Source: CAYNTC01 sp964432925 (lineage in GTDB: Bacteria; Planctomycetota; Phycisphaerae; Sedimentisphaerales; Anaerobacaceae). From it: DNA of 33,561 nt. The stretch covers positions 1-33,561 of the forward strand of contig CAYSPM010000010.1 in assembly GCA_964432925.1 (NCBI GenBank). The letters run 5' to 3'. Positions 7,352-16,073 of the stretch are shown in pieces; within the stretch, counting starts at the first letter, position 1; every line of letters begins with the position of its first letter. The position numbers and the translations under genes were made by a program. A model generated the notes under the pieces. It made no database searches. It was not told where the DNA came from and saw only the letters and a list, made by a program, of their open reading frames with translations.

Positions 7352-8350
7352 CTATTCTTTCACCACTCGCCGCAGCAAGGACTTCGGCAGTGTAAAACGA
7401 TAGAACGTCCCCAGCGGGTCGCGCATCTTAGCCATCAACTTCTCAATTTCTTCTTCCGGCAGCTCCGACTCAGAGCCGCTGACCTTCAATATAGATGTAA
7501 ATGCGCTCAGACAGCTTGCGCCGTGGTCAAGGACCGCCGCTGTAGGACCCATACAACCTCGGCACGGCATGTTCACCTTTATGCACTTGGAATCACACCC
7601 TGCTCTTGTTGCGGGACCGAAGCACAAAATGCCTTGCTCAAGAAAGCACTTCTCCGGATCCAATTCCGTATAGTCAACGCTCTTGATTTCATCGATGAAA
7701 ACCTTATCCGGCCTTTGCCGAGGACATTCGTCGCATAACGTCCGCTCCGAAGCTAAAATTACACCCTTGGGTGGCAGCTCAGCCTTGCCGTGAACAAAAT
7801 CCAAAACAATACTCAATAGCTTGACGTTCATTTCACGAGTTGGAGGGCATGCCCCGATAATGTAATCTACGTCGATAACATCATCTAAAGCTTTGACTTC
7901 CTCGAACAGATCAGGTAACTCCAGCTCATGTCCCTCTGGACTTACGTAGTGTGTCTGAGGCCTGGTATGCTCCGGATTATCCGTTGTTGCCGTTTCCTCA
8001 TAGACCGTATCGAGAATTCTATTTTTAGTCGTGACATTTGCCAAGCCGGGTATCCCACCAAAAGCTGCACACGCACCATACGCAACCATAATCTGTGACT
8101 TCTTGCGAAGCAGCTTAGCTATATGCTCGTTTTCACTGTTTCGCACGGCACCGTGATACAGGCAGATAGTAATCTCACCATCCTGCATCGCCTCAACGTC
8201 TTTCAATTTTATGTCCGTAACCAGAGGAGCGTATGTAAGGTCCGCCACTTCAAAAAGTTTTAGCAGCTCAACATCAAGGTCCAATATCGCAATGTCGCAA
8301 CCCGAGCAAGTTGCACCCTGAGCTATAGCGATTTTTATTTTTTCAGGCAT
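7352..8350 (-). CDS. mvhG: MvhG-type [NiFe] hydrogenase small subunit
   Basis: A 332-residue electron-transfer subunit of the Mvh hydrogenase. It carries the iron-sulfur clusters that take electrons from the Ni-Fe site. Cys15 and Cys18 in QGATCSGCDI begin the proximal cluster. Later cysteines lie in YGACAAFGG, IIGACPPTREM, LCDECPRQ, GPATRAGCDSKC and MPCRGCMGP, the last groups forming the medial and distal sites. The start is the ATG at 8350, preceded by AAGGGGG at good spacing. The longer frame to 8419 only overlaps mvhD. The gene overlaps the mvhD stop by eight bases, so the two are likely translationally coupled. No twin-arginine signal is present, in keeping with a cytoplasmic enzyme. Confidence 0.93.
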   Translation of the reverse strand: MPEKIKIAIAQGATCSGCDIAILDLDVELLKLFEVADLTYAPLVTDIKLKDVEAMQDGEITICLYHGAVRNSENEHIAKLLRKKSQIMVAYGACAAFGGIPGLANVTTKNRILDTVYEETATTDNPEHTRPQTHYVSPEGHELELPDLFEEVKALDDVIDVDYIIGACPPTREMNVKLLSIVLDFVHGKAELPPKGVILASERTLCDECPRQRPDKVFIDEIKSVDYTELDPEKCFLEQGILCFGPATRAGCDSKCIKVNMPCRGCMGPTAAVLDHGASCLSAFTSILKVSGSESELPEEEIEKLMAKMRDPLGTFYRFTLPKSLLRRVVKE

Positions 8351-8819
8351 CAGCAACCCCCTTCGCAGCACCCGCAGCCTTAGGGGCAACCGCGCCCTTT
8401 CGGTATGGACTCGGACCAAGCTCTATTATACGCCCAATAAATTCATTCATCGTCGTCGCAAACTTCTCAGCCTCGCCCGCCGAAATCCACGCAAGCCCCA
8501 GCCGTTCCTCTTTGAGCCCGAACTGCTTCAGTAAAGTTCGCAGCATAGCTATTCGTCTCCGCGTGCGGTAATTACCACCTATATAATGACAGTCCCCCGG
8601 GTGACATCCAGCCACCATCACACCATCGGCACCGAGCCTGAAGGCTTCAATAATCCACTCCGGATCGACGCGGGCTGAACACATCGTCCGTATAACGCGA
8701 AAATACGGCTTGATCTGGTAACGACTTATGCCTGCCAGGTCACCACCAGCGTACGCACACCAATTGCAGCAAAAGACAATTATTTTAGGCTTAAATGTCA
8801 CTTCATCTGCCATAATCAT
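8343..8819 (-). CDS. mvhD: MvhD-type iron-sulfur subunit linking hydrogenase to HdrA
   Basis: A 158-residue [2Fe-2S] protein that passes electrons from the Mvh hydrogenase to heterodisulfide-reductase subunit A. All family cysteine blocks are present: FCCNWCAYAGGDLAG near the N-terminus, MCSARVDPEW in the middle, and AGCHPGDCHYIGGN after it. The ATG at 8819 overlaps the stop codon of the upstream giant hdrA gene as ATGA, the usual sign of coupled translation. An in-frame ATG two codons later (8813) is an alternative. A tail rich in Ala, Lys and Gly (about residues 140-158) looks unstructured. It differs from the degenerate MvhD-like domain fused to the QmoB-like protein elsewhere in the cluster. 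Confidence 0.93.
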   Translation of the reverse strand: MIMADEVTFKPKIIVFCCNWCAYAGGDLAGISRYQIKPYFRVIRTMCSARVDPEWIIEAFRLGADGVMVAGCHPGDCHYIGGNYRTRRRIAMLRTLLKQFGLKEERLGLAWISAGEAEKFATTMNEFIGRIIELGPSPYRKGAVAPKAAGAAKGVADA

Positions 8820-11800
8820 TCAGCTAAAGCTGCCTTAATCATTGCCAGCATTTGCTCGTTCTTGAATCCTTTCTGTTCCATCGCCCCACTCGGACAGGCA
8901 GCAACACAACCGCCGCAGCCTTTACACATAGCTTCGTTTATCCGCACCATTTTTTCTCCTTCTTTGCCGTCGGCCCGATCCACAATTTCCAGCGCGTTGT
9001 ATTCACAAACCGGCACACAAATGCCACACCCGTCACATAGATCCTCATTGACCGCAGCAATTGTTGGCTCCGCCTCATATTTATCCTTGCAGATAATCGT
9101 GCACGCCTTGGTTGCCGCTGCCTCTGCCTGAGCAATAGTCTCAGCCATCGACTTAGGACTGTGAGCCAGCCCGGCGACAAAGATACCTTCCGTGGCAAAC
9201 TCAACCGGACGAAGCTTAACGTGCGCCTCGAGAAAAAAGCCATCTTCATTCATCGGCACTTTCAGCATCTTAGCGAGCGCATCATTGCCACTGTCAGGCT
9301 CGATTCTGCTGCTCAAAACCAATAGGTCAGGCTCTAACACCAACTCGTCATCCAGAAGTAGCTCTCGCACCGTCAATTTAATTCGCCCCTGACCTCTGCT
9401 TGCCGTTCGCTCAACTTTGGGCTTACTCTCCAGCTCATACCGCACAAAAATAACTCCTTTCTCACGTGCCTGCTGGAAGTACTCTTCATTAAAGCCATAA
9501 GTGCGAATATCCCGGTAAAGAACATAGACCTCAGTCTCAGGCGAAAGCTCTTTAATCCTTAGCGCGTTTTTCACTGCGGTATTGCAGCATACCCGACTGC
9601 AATACATGTGGCCTTGTTCGCGGGAGCCAACACACTGAATCATCACAACAGTTTTAACTTTCGATAGTGCCCCAGACTTGCCAAGCATATCTTCAAGCTC
9701 TAACTGCGTTACTATTCTCTCATCATCACCATACAGATACTCCTCAGGTTTATGCTCAAGCCCGCCGGTCGCCACAATAAATGCACCGTGTTTGAATTTT
9801 GTCTCTTTGCGACCCGTCTTGAGAGTACTTTCGAAGTTGCCGATAAATCCCTCCACATTCGCAAGCTCGGTACCGGTATAAATAAAAACGTTGGGATTGT
9901 TTCGCACACGCTCTTCAAGATGCCCCAGATATGCCTGAACATCCGGTTCGGCTAATGTAGCGAGGAGCCTTCTCAGGTTGCCCCCCAGTTGTTTTTCTCG
10001 CTCAACAACAGCCACCTTAAATCCCTGATCGGCCACAGCCAGAGCAGCCGTCATCCCTGCAAGACCGCCACCGACCACAATCGCCGATGGCGTGACATCC
10101 AGCTGCGCCGCAGTTAGCGGTTCAACCAGCGCCACCTTCGCAACCGCCATTCGCACCAGATCTTTAGCCTTATTCGTAGCCTCTTGTGGCTCCTCCTTAT
10201 GAATCCATGAGCACTGGTCACGGATATTGGCCATCTCAAACAAATGCGGATTAAGACCTGACTCGCGCAACGTCTGTTGAAAGAGCGGCTCATGTGTCCG
10301 TGGTGAGCATGATGCTACGACAACACGATTCAAATTATGCTCGATGATCATCTCCCGAATATGATCTTGTGTATCTTGTGAGCAAGTATAAAGATTGTCT
10401 TCAGCGTAAGCTACGTAGTGTAAAGACCTCGCGTATTCTGCTGTCGATGGCACATCTACAACCGAACCAATATTGATCCCACAGTGACACACAAATACAC
10501 CTACACGAGGCTCTTCACAACTTATGTCACGTTCGGCTGGAAATTCCCGCTCAACCGTCAGCGTTCCTCTGACATCAGCTAAAAGTTGACCCGCCTTACC
10601 TGCTGAGCCGCTGGCTCCGGTGACGGTCTCCGGTATATCCTTTGGCCCCGAAGCTGCGCCTGCAACAAAGATTCCAGGACGTGACGTTTCAAGCGGCCGG
10701 TAAGAACTTGTCCAGATGAATCCATTTGGATCAAGCCGAATCCCAAGACGCGCTGCCAATTTTCTCTGTTGCTCGTTTGGCTCCAAACCCACCGATAGGA
10801 CTACCATATCGAACTGCTCTTCAGACACCGGCCCAGCTTCATCAGCATACTTGACATGTAATCCGCTACTGCCATTGCTCTTGTATACATCGCAGACGCG
10901 CGCCCTCTTGAAGTGTACACCGTATTCAGACTTCGCCCTCTCGTAGTACTTATCGAAATCCTTGCCAAACGCCCGCATATCCATAAAAAATATAGTGACA
11001 TCGACGTCCTTGATGTGCTCCTTGGCAACCACCGCTTCTTTAATGGCATACATACAACAAACCGAAGAGCAATATGCATTCCGGCAGGAAATGTCACGCG
11101 ACCCAACGCATTGCAGGAACGCAATTTTTTTCGGTTCCTTACCATCAGAAGGCTTGCGTACATGCCCGGCAAACGGACCGGAGGCCGATAGAATTCTCTC
11201 AAACTGAATACTGCTGATCACATCAGGGTAGCGGCTGTAGCCAAAGTCATACTTCTGCTGAGCTAAGAATTCTTCAAATCCCGGCACAACAACAATCGCA
11301 CCGACATCGATCTGCTGTATTTTATCCTGCTGCTGATGACAAATCGCCTCAGCTTTGCAAACAGTCACACACTGCAGACACTCTGAGCAAACACTGCAAT
11401 GTAAACAGCGTTTCGCCTCTTCGACAGCCTGCTCCTCCGTGTATCCAAGTTCCACTTCCCCAAACCCTTTTATTCTTTCATCCACTGGCAGGGTAGGCAT
11501 AGGAATCCTATAGGCACGCGGATGCGCCCCTTCTGGTACTGGAGCTAATTCTTTAGCCGAAAGCCGTGGCTTTATATCATCACGACCCTCTCGCAGATCC
11601 TCGCCGTTCAAAAATCGATCTATCGACACCGCTGCTTTATGACCTGCTACAATCGCATTGACCGCCACATCCGGTCCCGAAACCACATCTCCGCCGGCAA
11701 AGATCCTTTTCACATCCGTCGCCAGCGTATCCTCATCAACACGGATAAATCCCGCTCGAGTCTCCAACAAACCGTCGGCTGCCTTTAACAACTCCCAATC

Positions 11801-13876
11801 CACAGCCTGACCAATCGCCACCACGACTGAGTCGGCTGGTATAATACGCTCGGAACCGGGGCGCACGACAGGTGCAAATCGACCCTGCTTATCGAATAGA
11901 GACAGACACTCTCTGAATTCAACACCCGCAACATGGCTGTTGCTGCCCACAATCCGTTTTGGTGAGAGCCTGTTGTGAATAACAATCCCTTCCTCTTTGG
12001 CGGCCTCAACCTCGTCCGCCGATGCAAACATCTCCTCAGGCGACTCCAGACAACAAATATGAACGTCACTAACGCCCAAACGCCGAACCGTACGGGCAAC
12101 GTCAATCGCAACATTACCCCCGCCTATAACTATAATCTGCTCGCCAAGGTCAACCGGCTGACCCAAACTTGCCGCCCTAAGCAAATCGGTGAAGCCTCGT
12201 ACTCCCTCCAATTCCGTACCTGATATCGGTACCAAGCCGGTCTCTGTAACCTGCACTGCTTTCAAATCTGCCAGCACACCAATATCAGCCTCCTGGCTCA
12301 CAGCCGGAATAACAATATCCGCTTCCATTATGAATCGCGAATCCTCGATCGGTATTGGCTCGCGTCGTCCGGATTCGTCAGGTTCGCCAAGTGACATACG
12401 AACGCATTCCAGCGCAGCAACTCTCCCGCCGGTCCCGAGAATCCGCGTAGGCATAGCTTGAAAACGGAAATCAACGCCCTCTTCCTCACACGCTTTGATA
12501 TCCGCCTGTTCGACCGGCACCTCCTCTCTGCCCCGGCGATAGAGAACTGTAACGCGACGAGCACCAAGTCGCAACGCTGTCCGGCATGCGTCAACAGACG
12601 CATTACCACCGCCGATAACAACAACGATCCTATTCGCTATGTCGGTCGGCTGGCCCAATTTCGCTCTAAGTAGAAATTTCGTGCCATGAATTACGCCGTC
12701 GAGGTCCTCACCCTCGATGCCAAGTCGTCGGCTCTTGTGTGTGCCGATCGCAGTAAAGATCGCCTCGAAGCCCTGGTTGAAAAGGTCGTTGAGAGTCAAC
12801 TCCGGTCCAACCGGCGTGCTAAGCCTGACCTCCACGCCTGCCCTCTTTATAGCATCTATCTCATAGTCCAGCACATCTGTCGGCAGCCTGTATCGCGGCA
12901 CACCGACCCGCAGCATCCCTCCTGCCACATCAAGCGACTCAAAGACAACCGGCTTATATCCCATGTTCGCAAGGTCCCACGCACACGTTAGTCCTGCCGG
13001 ACCACTGCCAACTATGGCCACCTTTCTGCCGGCACCCCGCCTTTGTGGGAACTCAGCCTGCCGCCTTGCCTTTATATGGTCGCTGACCTCCAACGGTTGG
13101 CCCTTTCGAGCCGCCGCAATCTCACGGTCCGCCAGGAAGCGATGCAAATCTCGAATCGCCAGCGCCTCGTCTATCTTGCCCCGATTGCACGCATCTTGAC
13201 ACGGGTGGGTACAAATCCGCCCACAAGTCGCGGGAAATGGATTCTTAGCCCGGTAAAGCTCCAATGCCTCGTCGAAATTACCCTGTGCTAAAAGAGCGAT
13301 GAATCCTTGCACGTTTACGCCCGCGGGACACGTATTTCGGCACGGTGGACTAAGACGTTTATCGATAACAAATGCATTGGGATATGCTTGCGGATAGGGC
13401 CGGAATATCGCCTTTCTCTCACCTACCTCAGCGTCAAACTCATTGGGCCTTATAACGGGACAAACCTCCACGCACTCACCACAACCTGTGCACTTGTCTA
13501 AATCAACGAACCGTGCTCGGTTTCTGATCTTCACATTGAACTTGCCGGCAGTGCCCGAGACCTCTTCCAGATCCGACCATGTAATCGTCTCAATATTCAG
13601 ATGCCGACCACATTCAACTATTTTCGGCGAAAGAATACACATCGCGCAATCATTCGTCGGAAAGGTCTTGTCTAACCTTGCCATGTTGCCGCCGATTGCA
13701 GCAGAGCTCTCCAGCAGAAACACCTTCTGTCCTGTTTCAGCCAAATCAAGAGCTGTCTGAATGCCCGCAATACCGCCGCCAACTACGAGCACAGCCCCAA
13801 CCTTGCCGTTAGCAGCAATCCTCTTTTTGCCGCGCTTAGGCCTTTTATTCTTATTGCGTGCGATCATTTCTATCAA
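8816..13876 (-). CDS. hdrA: giant HdrA / NfnB-like / HdrA fusion flavoprotein
   Basis: A 1686-residue multi-cofactor flavoprotein, far longer than ordinary HdrA (roughly 650 residues). (1) Residues 28-170: start of an HdrA core with FAD motif GGGIAGIQ (33-40) and ferredoxin cluster CTGCGECVEVCP (129-140). (2) Residues about 175-765: a GltD/NfnB-like insertion with N-terminal cysteines (179, 183, 218, 222, 226, 230), FAD motif GSGPAGL (290-296), and two nucleotide-binding motifs, GGGNASVD (422-429) and GGGNVAID (585-592). (3) Residues about 805-1110: the rest of the first HdrA, with CLHCSVCSECLQCVTVC and LQCVGSRD. (4) Residues about 1120-1686: a second HdrA with its N-terminal domain, FAD motif GGGLAGM (1269-1275), and two C-terminal clusters (CDGCGICVPVC, CKGCGGCVAAC). 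A TTG start is chosen because GGAG lies five bases upstream. An ATG at 13867 is possible. A role in H2/NAD(P)H/ferredoxin bifurcation is inferred. Confidence 0.92.
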   Translation of the reverse strand: MIEMIARNKNKRPKRGKKRIAANGKVGAVLVVGGGIAGIQTALDLAETGQKVFLLESSAAIGGNMARLDKTFPTNDCAMCILSPKIVECGRHLNIETITWSDLEEVSGTAGKFNVKIRNRARFVDLDKCTGCGECVEVCPVIRPNEFDAEVGERKAIFRPYPQAYPNAFVIDKRLSPPCRNTCPAGVNVQGFIALLAQGNFDEALELYRAKNPFPATCGRICTHPCQDACNRGKIDEALAIRDLHRFLADREIAAARKGQPLEVSDHIKARRQAEFPQRRGAGRKVAIVGSGPAGLTCAWDLANMGYKPVVFESLDVAGGMLRVGVPRYRLPTDVLDYEIDAIKRAGVEVRLSTPVGPELTLNDLFNQGFEAIFTAIGTHKSRRLGIEGEDLDGVIHGTKFLLRAKLGQPTDIANRIVVVIGGGNASVDACRTALRLGARRVTVLYRRGREEVPVEQADIKACEEEGVDFRFQAMPTRILGTGGRVAALECVRMSLGEPDESGRREPIPIEDSRFIMEADIVIPAVSQEADIGVLADLKAVQVTETGLVPISGTELEGVRGFTDLLRAASLGQPVDLGEQIIVIGGGNVAIDVARTVRRLGVSDVHICCLESPEEMFASADEVEAAKEEGIVIHNRLSPKRIVGSNSHVAGVEFRECLSLFDKQGRFAPVVRPGSERIIPADSVVVAIGQAVDWELLKAADGLLETRAGFIRVDEDTLATDVKRIFAGGDVVSGPDVAVNAIVAGHKAAVSIDRFLNGEDLREGRDDIKPRLSAKELAPVPEGAHPRAYRIPMPTLPVDERIKGFGEVELGYTEEQAVEEAKRCLHCSVCSECLQCVTVCKAEAICHQQQDKIQQIDVGAIVVVPGFEEFLAQQKYDFGYSRYPDVISSIQFERILSASGPFAGHVRKPSDGKEPKKIAFLQCVGSRDISCRNAYCSSVCCMYAIKEAVVAKEHIKDVDVTIFFMDMRAFGKDFDKYYERAKSEYGVHFKRARVCDVYKSNGSSGLHVKYADEAGPVSEEQFDMVVLSVGLEPNEQQRKLAARLGIRLDPNGFIWTSSYRPLETSRPGIFVAGAASGPKDIPETVTGASGSAGKAGQLLADVRGTLTVEREFPAERDISCEEPRVGVFVCHCGINIGSVVDVPSTAEYARSLHYVAYAEDNLYTCSQDTQDHIREMIIEHNLNRVVVASCSPRTHEPLFQQTLRESGLNPHLFEMANIRDQCSWIHKEEPQEATNKAKDLVRMAVAKVALVEPLTAAQLDVTPSAIVVGGGLAGMTAALAVADQGFKVAVVEREKQLGGNLRRLLATLAEPDVQAYLGHLEERVRNNPNVFIYTGTELANVEGFIGNFESTLKTGRKETKFKHGAFIVATGGLEHKPEEYLYGDDERIVTQLELEDMLGKSGALSKVKTVVMIQCVGSREQGHMYCSRVCCNTAVKNALRIKELSPETEVYVLYRDIRTYGFNEEYFQQAREKGVIFVRYELESKPKVERTASRGQGRIKLTVRELLLDDELVLEPDLLVLSSRIEPDSGNDALAKMLKVPMNEDGFFLEAHVKLRPVEFATEGIFVAGLAHSPKSMAETIAQAEAAATKACTIICKDKYEAEPTIAAVNEDLCDGCGICVPVCEYNALEIVDRADGKEGEKMVRINEAMCKGCGGCVAACPSGAMEQKGFKNEQMLAMIKAALAE

Positions 13877-13928
13877 CTATACTCCAAATGTTCACGCCGC
13901 ATTTGGCAATTTAAAAGTCACAAAGAAA

Positions 13929-14396
13929 TCAAGCTCCGGTCGTAGTGATTTCCTCCACTTTCTTTCTGATTCTCTTGTACTTGTCGTGATCTGTCACAAG
14001 CACATTTACCATGTCCCTGCGAAGCTTTTGCGTCAGTTCATCCAGTTGCTCAATCTCATCCAACAAATCTCCACGGACATAGCCTTCCTCAATCGCCATT
14101 TCACGCAGCGCCCTGATCACATCTCTGAACTTGACATTCTGAGGGCACTTGGCACTGCAAGAATAACACTGCACACATCGCCAGATCACAGGCGAAGAAA
14201 GTACTTTCTGACGCATCCCAAGCAGCACCTGGCGGATAATCCTCCGAGGGTCGAACTCCGGATCCACCCCAGCAACCGGACAGCCAGCCGTGCATGTGCC
14301 GCACGAAAAGCACAGTTTCACATTATCACCGCCGGGATGGGCGGCAACGTCGTATTTGAACCGAGGATCCACGTTTTTACTTTCAATCACTTCCAT
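13929..14396 (-). CDS. hdrC: HdrC-type iron-sulfur protein
   Basis: A 155-residue subunit with two [4Fe-4S] clusters. The ligand sets are Cys29/32/35/39 in CFSCGTCTAGCP and Cys74/77/80/84 in CVQCYSCSAKCP. HdrC normally carries electrons from HdrA to HdrB, the catalytic subunit with the CCG domains. No CCG-containing HdrB is encoded anywhere in this window. Here hdrC lies between metF (70-base gap upstream) and the giant hdrA (52-base gap downstream), so it more likely hands electrons to or from the MetFV reductase. In Moorella-type clusters metVF sits beside hdrCBA and mvhD. The order is similar here, but the B subunit is gone. Confidence 0.92.
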   Translation of the reverse strand: MEVIESKNVDPRFKYDVAAHPGGDNVKLCFSCGTCTAGCPVAGVDPEFDPRRIIRQVLLGMRQKVLSSPVIWRCVQCYSCSAKCPQNVKFRDVIRALREMAIEEGYVRGDLLDEIEQLDELTQKLRRDMVNVLVTDHDKYKRIRKKVEEITTTGA

Positions 14397-14466
14397 CTTA
14401 TGTTTCCAGCTTTCTATATTATTCTTTACTATCCAATTCTATCTCACAACTACGGCCTTACACTGC

Positions 14467-15411
14467 TCAGCCTGACCGCAGTCCTGTTCTTTGTACAATC
14501 TCCGGCACCACTTGCTCCCACTCTATAGCCATAATATGAATACCTACTACTCCTTCAATTTCACGCAGCCGCTGAATTTGTTCCACACAAATCTCGATTC
14601 CCTCAGCTTTTGGGTCCTCTGCCTTAGCCATCCTTTCTATATAGTATTCAGGCACCGTCACTCCGGCGACTTGATCACGCATATATTTTGCCATCCCAAC
14701 AGACTTTAATGGCGTCACTCCAGCGAGAATTTTGCACTTTTTGTGCAAACCCCGACTGCGTACCTGCTCCATCCACACCTCAAAGCGTTCCATATCGTAG
14801 ATACACTGAGTCTGGATAAAATCGACTCCAGCATTAACTTTCTTGTCCAGCCGAACAACTCGAAATTCCAACGGATCAGCAAAAGGATTCGCCGCACCAC
14901 CAACGAACATTCGCGGCTCTTTTACTTCCGCCTTTTTGGAATTCTTGATCTCCTCGCCGTTTGCAAAAATCTTCTTATCACGCATATCCCGGACCATCTG
15001 AATCAATTGTATGGAATCAAGATCGAAAACACTCTTTGCTGTGGGGTGATTCCCGAAAGATTGATGGTCCCCCGTAAGGCAAAGGACGTTGCGAACCCCC
15101 AGTAGATATGCTCCCAGTATATCTGACTGCATCGAAAGTCGATTTCTATCCCGACACGTAATTTGTATGATCGGCTCAAGTCCAAGATCAAGAACCAGCT
15201 TGCTTGTTGCTATGCTTGACACACGTACAATTGCTGTTTGATTATCCGTTATGTTTGCAGCGTCAACCCAACCCAACAAATATTCGACCTTCCTTTTGAT
15301 AACATCCGGATCGGCACTTTTTGGAGGACCCAGCTCAGCCGTAACTGCAAATCTGCCGGTCTCAAGCACCTTTTCTAAATTGCTACCGGATTTATAATTG
15401 CCGTCAACCAT
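14467..15411 (-). CDS. metF: methylenetetrahydrofolate reductase MetF
   Basis: A 314-residue flavin-dependent TIM-barrel enzyme that reduces 5,10-methylene-THF to 5-methyl-THF in the methyl branch. Family blocks include VTAELGPPKSADP near the N-terminus, NITDNQTAIVRVSS, PIIQITCRDRNR, LCLTGDHQSFGNHP, GGAANPFADP and the barrel strand GVDFIQTQCIYD. The start is the ATG at 15411, which overlaps the metV stop as TAATG. The longer frame to 15474 would run back into metV. Lying directly downstream of metV, it is the two-subunit acetogen type, which usually works with Hdr-like partners rather than NADH alone. The neighbouring hdrC and hdrA support that reading, although the electron donor cannot be proved from sequence. 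Confidence 0.93.
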   Translation of the reverse strand: MVDGNYKSGSNLEKVLETGRFAVTAELGPPKSADPDVIKRKVEYLLGWVDAANITDNQTAIVRVSSIATSKLVLDLGLEPIIQITCRDRNRLSMQSDILGAYLLGVRNVLCLTGDHQSFGNHPTAKSVFDLDSIQLIQMVRDMRDKKIFANGEEIKNSKKAEVKEPRMFVGGAANPFADPLEFRVVRLDKKVNAGVDFIQTQCIYDMERFEVWMEQVRSRGLHKKCKILAGVTPLKSVGMAKYMRDQVAGVTVPEYYIERMAKAEDPKAEGIEICVEQIQRLREIEGVVGIHIMAIEWEQVVPEIVQRTGLRSG

Positions 15412-16070
15412 TACAGCCCTGCCACATCCTCCCTCGAAAGCCGCCTTGGCCCTCCATCGTGCGTCCGGCTCCAATCTCTTGGCTGAGCATTTTCAGCAAG
15501 CACATCTAATTTACCCAAAGTTCGAAGACGATCATAAATCAACTGCCAGCCGCACTCTATATTCTCAGGGTCAACCTCACACATCCCGTTGACCGAACCT
15601 CCGCATGGACCATTAAGAAGCGACTTCGAGCACCGTGTCACCGGACACACGCCGCCAAAAATACCAAGCTTGCAGTCCCCGCACGCCAAGCAATTCTCCG
15701 ACCACTGCCCTGCACCATCATTGGAGCCGCAAAACATCGTATTAAGGGCCGGATAAACACACTTCTGGGGAAAGACCTTTACCACCGTTTGAACTCCGAC
15801 CCCACAAGCCATCGAAAGAATCGCATCGCACGATTCCGCCTGTTCCTTCACCGTATCAAAAAATTCAATGTCACATTGCCGTTCAATAGTGTTTTCTTGA
15901 ACTTCCAGTTCGCCTGCAAGCCTTAATACAGAAGCCAACGTCGCAACTTCTCTCTCACCTCCAGCCAGACATACTGTCACACAGGTACCACAGCCCAGAA
16001 CAAGCACACGCTTATGCCCGGACAGGTAATCCTTGATTTCTTCAATCGGCTTACGCTCTGCGACTATCAT
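15411..16070 (-). CDS. metV: MetV, zinc/iron-sulfur partner of MetF
   Basis: A 219-residue cysteine-rich protein of the MTHFR C-terminal family (MetV). N-terminal cysteines lie in VLGCGTCVTVC (27, 30, 34). A dense C-terminal set covers residues 127-173: CLACGDC, GGVCPVTRC, GPCGG, GMCEVD and ECGW. These are thought to bind zinc and iron-sulfur clusters that relay electrons to the MetF flavin. It is flanked three bases downstream of folD and overlaps metF by one base (TAATG), so the two subunits are made together. The ATG at 16070 is the start. The family is well established in acetogens such as Moorella, where MetV is needed for assembly or electron entry. Confidence 0.9.
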   Translation of the reverse strand: MIVAERKPIEEIKDYLSGHKRVLVLGCGTCVTVCLAGGEREVATLASVLRLAGELEVQENTIERQCDIEFFDTVKEQAESCDAILSMACGVGVQTVVKVFPQKCVYPALNTMFCGSNDGAGQWSENCLACGDCKLGIFGGVCPVTRCSKSLLNGPCGGSVNGMCEVDPENIECGWQLIYDRLRTLGKLDVLAENAQPRDWSRTHDGGPRRLSREDVAGL

Positions 16071-16073
16071 TAT

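Noticed and set aside
13761..14528. 255-residue plus-strand frame across hdrC
   Set aside because: It is the antisense shadow of hdrC and its flanks, and hdrC has two intact cluster motifs.
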